Assembly (NCBI GenBank): GCA_038232935.1
Contig: JBBSMX010000083.1
Span: 1-18,638, forward strand
Direction of reading: 5' to 3'
Length of the DNA: 18,638 nucleotides
Origin: JBBSMX01 sp038232935
GTDB taxonomy: Bacteria; Bacteroidota; Rhodothermia; Rhodothermales; JANQRZ01
Shown: in pieces, positions 12,588-18,638 of the stretch
Position numbering within the stretch: the stretch's first letter is position 1
How the letters are laid out: each line of letters opens with the position of its first letter
The notes under the pieces: model-generated
What the model saw: only the letters and a program-made list of their open reading frames with translations
Told to the model about the DNA's origin: nothing
Database searches by the model: none
Position numbers and translations under genes: made by a program

Positions 12588-13460
12588 CTACCACCACGCC
12601 GCATCGACGCCGAGCAGGTCGTAGAGGCGCTGGTTGTGCGGCTCGTAGAACGCCGCGAGCCGCTCCCGCGTCTCGGGCTTCACATCCTGTTCGTACGAAC
12701 CCTTGTGTTGAACCGTATCCGTCGGGAGCGGGTGATGGTCGAGGCCGAGGAAGTCGAGCACGCTGTCACACGTCCCCTGCGTATCGGCGAACAGGTCTTC
12801 GCTTTTGAGGATCAACATCTGGGATGCAGGGAAATAGCGCTGATACGCGGCGATCTGATCCGCGTAGATCCCCCGGTCCAGGTAGGAGTGAATGCGGTAA
12901 GCGCGACTGTCGTAGTTCCCGTCTGCGATGAGCCTGGCCTTCTCTTGGCCGATCCGCTGGGACTCCGTCTCCATATCCAGGGCCTCCTCCGGGGCGAGCG
13001 GCTCGTTTCCGGCCCTCACGACGTGCCAGTAGTGCGAGAGGGCTCGGTCCACGGGGTTCCGCAGACAGACGATGAGCTTCACGTCGGGAAGGGCGCGGGC
13101 GATGCGTTCGGGGACGTGGGGATGGTAGAGGTAGTAGGGACTGGCCTCGCCCGTGATGGCCCCTTCGAGCTTGAGCCGGAGGGCGGGCGGGAAATGCCGC
13201 CGATACCAGTGCTCGCCCCGTGGGAAGTTGAGGTCGAAATAGTGGATCTCTTTTTTGGTCGCGGGATAAATCTTGGGGTGGCTCGACAGATAGAAGTAGA
13301 GCGACGTCGTCCCTGCCTTCGCGGCCCCGACGATGATAAAGTCGGGGAGCGCGTGGAGGCGGCTCGTCAGCCGGTGGGCGCGGGCTCGCAGGGTGCCGTA
13401 GACGCGGCGGGCGAGGGAAGGCATAAGCAGGGGACTCCCGGCGCTGGACTCTCGACTCAC
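12588..13460 (-). CDS. PAPS-dependent sulfotransferase
   Basis: This enzyme transfers sulfate from 3'-phosphoadenosine 5'-phosphosulfate to a hydroxyl or amino group on a sugar or lipid. Counting from GTG 13460 (290 residues), the 5'-phosphosulfate loop is IIVGAAKAGTTSL (42-54, Lys48 expected catalytic). The 3'-phosphate site is CLRNPVDRALSHYWH (132-146, Arg134 and Ser142). KEIHYFDLNF (70-79) is typical of the heparan/NodH-like sulfotransferase family. The GTG start overlaps the cardiolipin synthase stop as GTGA, favouring coupling; ATG 13424 is an alternative 12 codons in. The substrate is unknown. Coupling to a phospholipid synthase raises the possibility of a lipid or envelope glycan acceptor. 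Confidence 0.88.
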   Translation of the reverse strand: MSRESSAGSPLLMPSLARRVYGTLRARAHRLTSRLHALPDFIIVGAAKAGTTSLYFYLSSHPKIYPATKKEIHYFDLNFPRGEHWYRRHFPPALRLKLEGAITGEASPYYLYHPHVPERIARALPDVKLIVCLRNPVDRALSHYWHVVRAGNEPLAPEEALDMETESQRIGQEKARLIADGNYDSRAYRIHSYLDRGIYADQIAAYQRYFPASQMLILKSEDLFADTQGTCDSVLDFLGLDHHPLPTDTVQHKGSYEQDVKPETRERLAAFYEPHNQRLYDLLGVDAAWW

Positions 13461-14899
13461 AACACCGGGGCGAGCAGGCGTGTGGCCTGCGTGGCGAACT
13501 GGAAGGCGTACGAGTGGTCGTCCATCTCCTCCTGCGTGATCTGCGTGGACCGGGCGAAGTCATCCTCCAGCATCTGCGCCACGTCGTGCGCGAAGCCGGC
13601 GTCGGCGAAGAGGACCGTGATCTCGAAGTTGAGCCGGAACGAGCGGTTGTCGAAGTTGGCCGTCGAGACGGCGGCATAGTCGTCGTCGACGAGGAGCACT
13701 TTCTGATGCATGAAGCCGGGCTCGTAGAGGTAGACCTTGACGCCGGCCCGCTCGACATCGGGGAGGTAGGCGTAGGGGACGTACTTGAAGAAGAGGCTGT
13801 CCGACTGACGCGGCATGAGGATGCGGACGTCCACGCCGCGCAGCGCCGCGAGCTGGAGCGCACCGAGCACGCGCCCGTCCGGCACGAAGTACGGCGTCGC
13901 GATCCACACCCGCTCCTCGGCCGACTCGATAGCGTGCGTGAACAGCAGCCCGCATGTTTCGAGCTCGTCGGCGGGGCCGGAGGCGAGGACGAGGGCGTTG
14001 CGGTCCTCGTCGCACGGCGTCGGCGTCCACGTCACGCCGGGGATCTCGTTGCACCCGTAGAACCAGTCGCGGACGAACGAGAGCTGCACGCCCTGCACGA
14101 CCGGCCCTTCGAGGGCGACGTGGGTGTCGCGCCACGGGCTCAGCTTCTTGTCCCGCCCGAGGTACTCGTCCCCGACGTTGAGCCCGCCGACGGCCGCCCA
14201 CTTCCCGTCCACCACGACGATCTTGCGGTGGTTGCGGAAGTTTAGCCGGAACCGGCCGAGCCGGCTCCGATTCCCGCTGAAGCTGGACACCTCGACGCCG
14301 GCTTTCTCCAGCTCGCGCTTGTAGGAGCGCGGCAGCTTGTGCGAGCCGACTTCGTCGTAGATCAGGTGGACGCGCACGCCGTCGCGCGCTCTCGCGAGAA
14401 GCTTTTCCTTGAATTGCTTCCCGATCTCGTCGTCGTGGATGATGTAGAACTGGGCGAGGATGTAGTCCTCGGCCCTGTCCATCGCTGCGAAGATCGCATC
14501 GAACGTCGCGTGGCCGTCTATGAGCAGGCGCGCGCCGTTGCGGCACGTGAGTGGGAGCGTCGCCATCTCGTCGAAGGCGCGGATCTCGCCGCGCTCGTCG
14601 TCCGGCTCGACGACGTACTCGCCGAGAGCTTCTTCGTGGATGGATTCCAGCCGTTCGGCGACGGCCGAGTCGAACGAGCGCAGGGCCTCAAGGTAGTCGT
14701 CGAAGTGGGCGCGGCCGAAGATCCAGTAGAGCGGGAGCGCGACGTACGGCATCGAGATGAGAGCGATGGCCCACGCCGTGGAGCCCTGCGGGGTCCGCGC
14801 CGTCATCACCGCGTCGAGCGCGCTCAGGATGCCGAGCACGGTGGCGACCGTGACGGCGGCGGGGAGGAACCAGGGCGGGAGGTCGATGAAGGGCATCAA
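13457..14899 (-). CDS. cls: Cardiolipin synthase, phospholipase D type
   Basis: This membrane enzyme condenses two phosphatidylglycerol molecules to cardiolipin and glycerol. The 480 residues match bacterial ClsA-type proteins. Two N-terminal membrane segments lie at about 10-32 and 42-61. The two HKD catalytic motifs are intact: HRKIVVVD at 224-231 (with GGLNVGDEY following) and HQKVLLVD at 398-405 (with STANFDNRS following). The start is ATG 14899 or the adjacent ATG 14896, which is indistinguishable. The stop overlaps the sulfotransferase start by four bases. Upstream, 159 bases separate it from zapE, including a REP-like palindrome. Confidence 0.95.
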   Translation of the reverse strand: MMPFIDLPPWFLPAAVTVATVLGILSALDAVMTARTPQGSTAWAIALISMPYVALPLYWIFGRAHFDDYLEALRSFDSAVAERLESIHEEALGEYVVEPDDERGEIRAFDEMATLPLTCRNGARLLIDGHATFDAIFAAMDRAEDYILAQFYIIHDDEIGKQFKEKLLARARDGVRVHLIYDEVGSHKLPRSYKRELEKAGVEVSSFSGNRSRLGRFRLNFRNHRKIVVVDGKWAAVGGLNVGDEYLGRDKKLSPWRDTHVALEGPVVQGVQLSFVRDWFYGCNEIPGVTWTPTPCDEDRNALVLASGPADELETCGLLFTHAIESAEERVWIATPYFVPDGRVLGALQLAALRGVDVRILMPRQSDSLFFKYVPYAYLPDVERAGVKVYLYEPGFMHQKVLLVDDDYAAVSTANFDNRSFRLNFEITVLFADAGFAHDVAQMLEDDFARSTQITQEEMDDHSYAFQFATQATRLLAPVL

Positions 14900-14944
14900 G
14901 AGAAGGGGTAAAGGGTGAGGGGCAAAGGGTAGGACGCCGCAGCG

Positions 14945-14968
14945 AAAGAAACGAACGTACCTCCGTTC
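14945..14968 (-). terminator. Weak terminator-like hairpin downstream of zapE
   Basis: Read on the minus strand, GAACG-GAGGTA-CGTTC (14968-14953) is followed by GTTTCTTT. The stem is only 5 bp. Its position after the zapE stop fits partial termination before cls. Confidence 0.3.
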
Positions 14969-14980
14969 TGTGAAGCATTC

Positions 14981-15006
14981 GTAGGCGCAAGGCGTGCCTT
15001 GCCCTC
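14981..15006. repeat. REP-like palindrome between zapE and cls
   Basis: GCAAGGC (14987-14993) and GCCTTGC (14996-15002) form a perfect 7-bp inverted repeat with a GT centre, flanked by GTAG on the left and CCTCG on the right. The whole looks like a decayed copy of the dispersed palindrome GTAGGGGCAAGGC...GCCTTGCCCCTAC found in intergenic regions of many bacteria. It lies 53 bases downstream of the zapE stop. A simple 3'-end mRNA stabiliser would look similar. Confidence 0.45.
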
Positions 15007-15058
15007 GTTGGAGCCGGCAACGGGGGACGCCGAGCGCCGGTGCTCTTCCTCCTTCCGC

Positions 15059-16078
15059 TCAGCGCTCGACCGTCCCCGCCGCGCCGACGGGCTGCACGTC
15101 GCAGAGCGCGCGGAGCCGCGAGACGGTCCGCTCGAACTTCTCCGCGACGGCCGCCTCAATGCCGGAGGCCGCCTGCTCTTTCGGAAACCAGCGCTCGGGC
15201 GGAGTCTCGGCGGTGAAGTAGAGAACGGGCGGCGTCGGGTGGGTGTAGAGGTCGTCCACGACGCGGAGGAGGCGGAGGGCGTCGTCGGTGGAGGCCACGC
15301 GGAGGTCGGCGAGGAAGAGGCGGTCGAGCGCGGCGAGCTCGGCGGTGAGCGCCTGCCGTTCGGTCTCGACGGTGCGCCGGAGGAGGTCGGCGCGGTCGAG
15401 CCACAGCTTGTCGCCGGGGGCCTCGTCGTAGGCGACGCGCATCGCCGCGTCCGCCGCGTCGAGCGGGCCGACCCACGCGCGGCCGGGCTTGTCGAGCCGC
15501 GCCCGGAAGTCCTCGCCGGGGACGAACACGACGTGGTACGTCCGCTTGAACTCCTCGGAGATGAACCGCTCCAGCCGATCCCGCCCGAACTGAGCTGACA
15601 GGAATTTCTCCGGCTCGGCATTGCTCGTCGCCGCGACGGTCACGCCGAGCCTGCGGAGCGCCTTGAGCACGTTCGTGAGCCGGATCTCGTTGGCCGGGTC
15701 GTCGAGCTCGACCTCGTCGATGAGCAGCACGCGGGTCGAATCGGCGAGGCGCTCGGCGTAGGCCTCGGGGTGCTCGGTCGCGCGGAAGAGCGCCGACGAG
15801 TGGAGGAACGCGCACGGCACGTCGGGCGAGAGCGCCCGGCAGATCGAGACGAGCAGGTGTGTCTTGCCGGTGCCGACGGGGCCGACGAGGTAGAGCCCGC
15901 TGCGGAGTGTCTCGTCGCGGTTCATCCAGCGAAGCAACCGAGGGCCGGTGTATCGCGTCCGCACCCGCTCGGCGAACCGCTGCGCGTCGGCGAGCGCCTC
16001 GGCCTGCGCCGCGTTCTGCGGGCGGTACGTCTCGAACTTCGCGCCGTCGAATCGGGTCGGGGGGACGAGGTCGCTCAC
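15059..16078 (-). CDS. zapE: Cell division protein ZapE (AFG1-like ATPase)
   Basis: ZapE is a P-loop ATPase that associates with the FtsZ ring; its eukaryotic relative AFG1/LACE1 acts in mitochondrial protein quality control. From GTG 16078 the product is 339 residues, slightly shorter than the E. coli protein. Walker A is GPVGTGKT (66-73), with the characteristic LYLVGPVGTGKTHL context. Walker B is VLLIDEVELDD (117-127). The sensor-1-like TVAATSNAEPEKFL (147-160) and RLERFISEEF (168-177) are also typical. The GTG start overlaps the EamA stop by four bases (GTGA, 16075-16078). The frame is open 169 codons further upstream, but only as an antiphase of the EamA gene. Confidence 0.92.
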   Translation of the reverse strand: MSDLVPPTRFDGAKFETYRPQNAAQAEALADAQRFAERVRTRYTGPRLLRWMNRDETLRSGLYLVGPVGTGKTHLLVSICRALSPDVPCAFLHSSALFRATEHPEAYAERLADSTRVLLIDEVELDDPANEIRLTNVLKALRRLGVTVAATSNAEPEKFLSAQFGRDRLERFISEEFKRTYHVVFVPGEDFRARLDKPGRAWVGPLDAADAAMRVAYDEAPGDKLWLDRADLLRRTVETERQALTAELAALDRLFLADLRVASTDDALRLLRVVDDLYTHPTPPVLYFTAETPPERWFPKEQAASGIEAAVAEKFERTVSRLRALCDVQPVGAAGTVER

Positions 16079-16977
16079 GGCTCGACCCCCGGATGCGCCG
16101 GCCGTGTCGCGAGGAAGGCGGCTACGAGGAGTACGAGGCCGCCGAGCACGGAGAGCGGACCGAGCACTTCGCCGAGAAACACGACGCCGAGGAGCGCGCC
16201 GACGAGCGGCTCGAGGTTGCCGAAGACGCCGCCGCGTGCGGCCTCGACGTGGAGCAGCCCCCAGTTCCACAGCCCGAACGTGACCGCCGTGCATGCCACC
16301 CCGAGTGCGAGCACCGAGGCCCACACGCCGCCCGACAGCGCGACCGGCGGTGCGCCGTCCATCGCCCATGCAATCGGGGCGAGGATGAAGACGCCGACGG
16401 CGAATTGCAGCGCCGTCGCCGCGAGGGCGCCGATCCGCCGTGCGAGCCGCCGCGCGAGGAGGGTCCACCCCACGGCTGCGACGATGGAAACGAACACGAG
16501 CGCGTCGCCGAGGAGCGTGCGGCCGGGGCCAGGCCGTCCGACGAGCAGGAGGGCCCCCAGCGCCGAGAGACCGACTGCCGTCCACGTCATCGGGCCGGGC
16601 TCCTCACCGTCGAACCAGGTCGCGGCGAGGGCGAGCATCGGCGGGGCCGTGGCGACGAGCAGCGCCGCGCTCGACGCCGTCGTCCGCGCGAGGCCCTCGA
16701 ACTGAATCAGGAACATGAACGGCCCGGCCACGAGCGCACAGGCGAGGACGAGCCCCACCGTGCCCCGCTCCCAGCGCAGCCGCCGCCACGCGACGAACGG
16801 CAGCATCACGGCCGAGGCGAGGGCGAAGCGGTAGAGGATGAGGTAGCTCGGGGGGACTTCGGCGAGGGCGAGCTTGCCCAGCAGGAACGACGCGCCCCAC
16901 AGCACGGCCGCCGTCGCGAGCGCCGCATAGGCCAGCCGCCGCGTGCGGACGTCCGCCGGCCGGGCGCTAGCGTCCAT
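16075..16977 (-). CDS. EamA-family transporter (drug/metabolite transporter)
   Basis: The 300-residue product has about ten hydrophobic helices in two EamA halves (about 15-145 and 160-295), the usual DMT architecture. Typical motifs include AAVLWGASFLLGKLAL near the start, SSAALLVATAPPMLALAA closing the first half, and EAARGGVFGNLEPLVGALLG with VFLGEVLGPLSVLGGLVLL in the second half. The substrate is unknown; relatives export amino acids, nucleosides or sugars. ATG 16977 is the natural start; the open frame upstream lies antiphase within the PIG-L-type gene and is Ser/Arg-rich nonsense. The start overlaps the upstream gene by 11 bases and the stop overlaps zapE by four, so translation is probably coupled across all three. 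Confidence 0.93.
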   Translation of the reverse strand: MDASARPADVRTRRLAYAALATAAVLWGASFLLGKLALAEVPPSYLILYRFALASAVMLPFVAWRRLRWERGTVGLVLACALVAGPFMFLIQFEGLARTTASSAALLVATAPPMLALAATWFDGEEPGPMTWTAVGLSALGALLLVGRPGPGRTLLGDALVFVSIVAAVGWTLLARRLARRIGALAATALQFAVGVFILAPIAWAMDGAPPVALSGGVWASVLALGVACTAVTFGLWNWGLLHVEAARGGVFGNLEPLVGALLGVVFLGEVLGPLSVLGGLVLLVAAFLATRPAHPGVEP

Positions 16978-18638
16978 CGACGAGGGGGAGGCTGACGAGG
17001 TTGGCGAAGAGGCGGTACGCGCCGGGGTTATACGCCGCGAGCTGCCGGTACCACCCGAGCGCGGTGTAGACGTACGTCCCCTCGCCGTACCGCGCCAGCA
17101 GCGTCGAGCTGCGGAGCGGGGCCTCGCCGGGATCGTGCATCGAGAACAGCTCGACGTAGTCAGGGGCGTAGTCGGCGGGGACGTAGAGGCCGCGCTCTTG
17201 CACCCAGCCGTCCCAGTCCGCCTCCGTGATCTCGTTCGGGGCGTGGACGAGGGCGTGGTCGGGTTCGAGGAGCGTGACCGCTGCATCCTCATACGTCACG
17301 CGGTCGCGGCCGAGGGTGAGCGGGTAGGGCGCGAAGCCCGCCGGGTTCTTCTGCGTCTCGTCGAAGGGGTCGGCGTAGTCCGCGTTCCACTCGAACGTCT
17401 TCTGATAGCCCACGACGAGGTGCCCGCCGCGCTCGACCCAGTCCAGCAGGTTGTGGTTGTAGCGTCGCAGATCCGGCCGGACGAGGTACGCCCGGATGTC
17501 TACGACGATCGTGTTCAGCCCGTCAAAGGTGCTGTTCGCGAGGGCCGCCGAGTCGAGCGGGACGACGGTCGCGCCCATCTGCCGGAGCGCGTCCTCCGTC
17601 GTATCGTCGTAGCTCTTCACGAAGCCGACCCTCAGGCCCTCTGGTACCTTCACCTCGGGCAGCACGCGCGCGGGTTGCGTGGTGTACGCGGCCGGCCCGC
17701 GACGCTCACCGCTCGGCTCGACGTAGAGCGGGACGGCGCTGAGGTAGAGGTCGCGCGCCCCGGCTGTCATCTCCGTTTCTTCCAGCGTCACGTTGAGCGT
17801 GTCGAGGAGCAGTCCGCGTGCGGGCCGGGGATACGCCCGGCTCGCGAGCGTCAGCATCGACTCGGAAGTGCTGGTCTCCTCCAGGCTCACGGCTAGCTCC
17901 ACGGAGTCGATGGCCGTGTCGTAGACGAGGACGTGGATAGGGATCGCGTTCTCGCCGGGCTGCAGCCGGATCACCTGCGCCGCCGGCTCGACGGCGAGCG
18001 GCGGGGCGATCTCCAGTGGGAGGGCGTGTGCCGCGTAGAGGGCGCTCGGATGGCCGGGGATGCGCACCGCGACCTGGATCGGCGGATCGCTGAGGAAGCG
18101 ATCATACTGCCGCACGTCTTTCGGCAGCGTCGGAACGGCGTCGGCCGGAATCTGGAGCATCGCGACGGGCACGTCGGTCGGAGACCCTGCAGGCGGTACG
18201 GTGATGACGGTATCCACCGCGCCGGAGAAAGCGAGTTCGACCGCGGCGGGACGGCCGTCGCTTCTGTGGAATGCGGCGGGGCTGGTCCACCGAATCGGCA
18301 CGTCATCGCCGGGCATCGCAATCGAGTCGTCGGGAGCGAGTACGTCGTTGGTCGGTAGCGTCGGCGTAACACGGCCACTGTCGATGAGGTAGGCGAGGTT
18401 CGTAGCGGCCTCGGCGGCGTGTGGGTTCGGAGCGAGGCCGGCGGAGAGGTCCGTGGCATCTGGAGGAAGCGGCGGGACGCCCGGCGCGGCGCGCAAAAGG
18501 ACGAAATACGTCGTGTCGGCGCGGAAGCGCGGGGCGAACTTGTCGAACCCCTGCGAGCGGTGCTGGGCGGCAGCCTCGACGGCGAGGTCGGCGGCCGACA
18601 CGTCGCGGCCGGGGATGGCGTCCCCGACGGGTACCCTC
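16967..18638 (-). CDS. C-terminal part of a PIG-L/LmbE-family protein, cut by window edge
   Basis: The frame is open to the right edge (RVPVGDAIPG precedes the GTG at 18601), so at least 556 residues belong to a longer gene. The segment QHRSQGFDKFAPRF near the edge matches the end of the PIG-L deacetylase domain in large Bacteroidota proteins. Next come beta-rich repeats (about 80-330), then a C-terminal flavodoxin- or glutaminase-like region with VPEGLRVGFVKSYDDTTEDAL, FDGLNTIVVDIRAYLVRPDL and RRYNHNLLDWVERGGHLVV. It closes with TYVYTALGWYRQL. PIG-L enzymes remove acetyl groups from GlcNAc-type sugars, but the catalytic N-terminus is outside the window, so activity cannot be judged. It is the first visible gene of a coupled minus-strand set with the EamA transporter and zapE genes. 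Confidence 0.82.
   Translation of the reverse strand, partial: RVPVGDAIPGRDVSAADLAVEAAAQHRSQGFDKFAPRFRADTTYFVLLRAAPGVPPLPPDATDLSAGLAPNPHAAEAATNLAYLIDSGRVTPTLPTNDVLAPDDSIAMPGDDVPIRWTSPAAFHRSDGRPAAVELAFSGAVDTVITVPPAGSPTDVPVAMLQIPADAVPTLPKDVRQYDRFLSDPPIQVAVRIPGHPSALYAAHALPLEIAPPLAVEPAAQVIRLQPGENAIPIHVLVYDTAIDSVELAVSLEETSTSESMLTLASRAYPRPARGLLLDTLNVTLEETEMTAGARDLYLSAVPLYVEPSGERRGPAAYTTQPARVLPEVKVPEGLRVGFVKSYDDTTEDALRQMGATVVPLDSAALANSTFDGLNTIVVDIRAYLVRPDLRRYNHNLLDWVERGGHLVVGYQKTFEWNADYADPFDETQKNPAGFAPYPLTLGRDRVTYEDAAVTLLEPDHALVHAPNEITEADWDGWVQERGLYVPADYAPDYVELFSMHDPGEAPLRSSTLLARYGEGTYVYTALGWYRQLAAYNPGAYRLFANLVSLPLVDGR

Noticed and set aside
16079..16585. 169-residue upstream extension of zapE
   Set aside because: Lies antiphase within the EamA gene on the same strand; the GTG at 16078 overlapping the EamA stop is the natural start.

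Overview
The window is high-GC, gene-dense bacterial chromosome with no rRNA, tRNA, CRISPR array or intact insertion sequence that I could recognise. Several features suggest the Rhodothermia/Rubricoccaceae side of the Bacteroidota, an inference from protein style rather than a marker gene. These are the Bacteroidota-type MnmA (second catalytic Cys in SYEICFIP), an amidase with the insertion typical of that group, a PIG-L-family protein with the large C-terminal extension seen in that lineage, almost no Shine-Dalgarno sequences, and TA-rich -7 elements such as TATATTG and TAGGCTTG.

Layout. Bases 1-141 hold a possible C-terminal gene tail and a 20-bp direct repeat of unknown origin. mlaE (minus) and radA (plus) are divergent, sharing a 139-bp region centred on GTATAC; radA ends in a strong hairpin terminator. 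Bases 2483-2995 are an AT-richer gap with one tiny CxxC reading frame and structured sequence. Bases 2996-6373 are a four-gene plus-strand unit closed by a terminator: an ECF sigma factor, a single-pass membrane protein with a duplicated N-terminal segment (candidate anti-sigma factor), and two exported proteins with related C-terminal coiled coils. Next come an N-acetylmuramoyl-L-alanine amidase behind a long leader with a near-consensus promoter, apt and a lipoprotein. ridA converges on the lipoprotein gene and is divergent from mnmA. After mnmA come an OB-fold-like lipoprotein, a 59-residue zinc-ribbon membrane protein, and a two-gene pair (double Clp-N protein plus coiled-coil protein).

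From 12588 to the right edge everything is on the minus strand. Read in transcription order these are a PIG-L-type protein (N-terminus outside the window), an EamA transporter and zapE (overlapping starts and stops), then cardiolipin synthase and a PAPS-type sulfotransferase (GTGA overlap). A REP-like palindrome lies between zapE and the cardiolipin synthase gene.

Much of the content is housekeeping: lipid transport, DNA repair, cell-wall hydrolysis, purine salvage, enamine detoxification, tRNA thiolation and phospholipid synthesis. The two parts least explained by known systems are the sigma/membrane/coiled-coil unit (2996-6310) and the Clp-N/coiled-coil pair (11470-12560).
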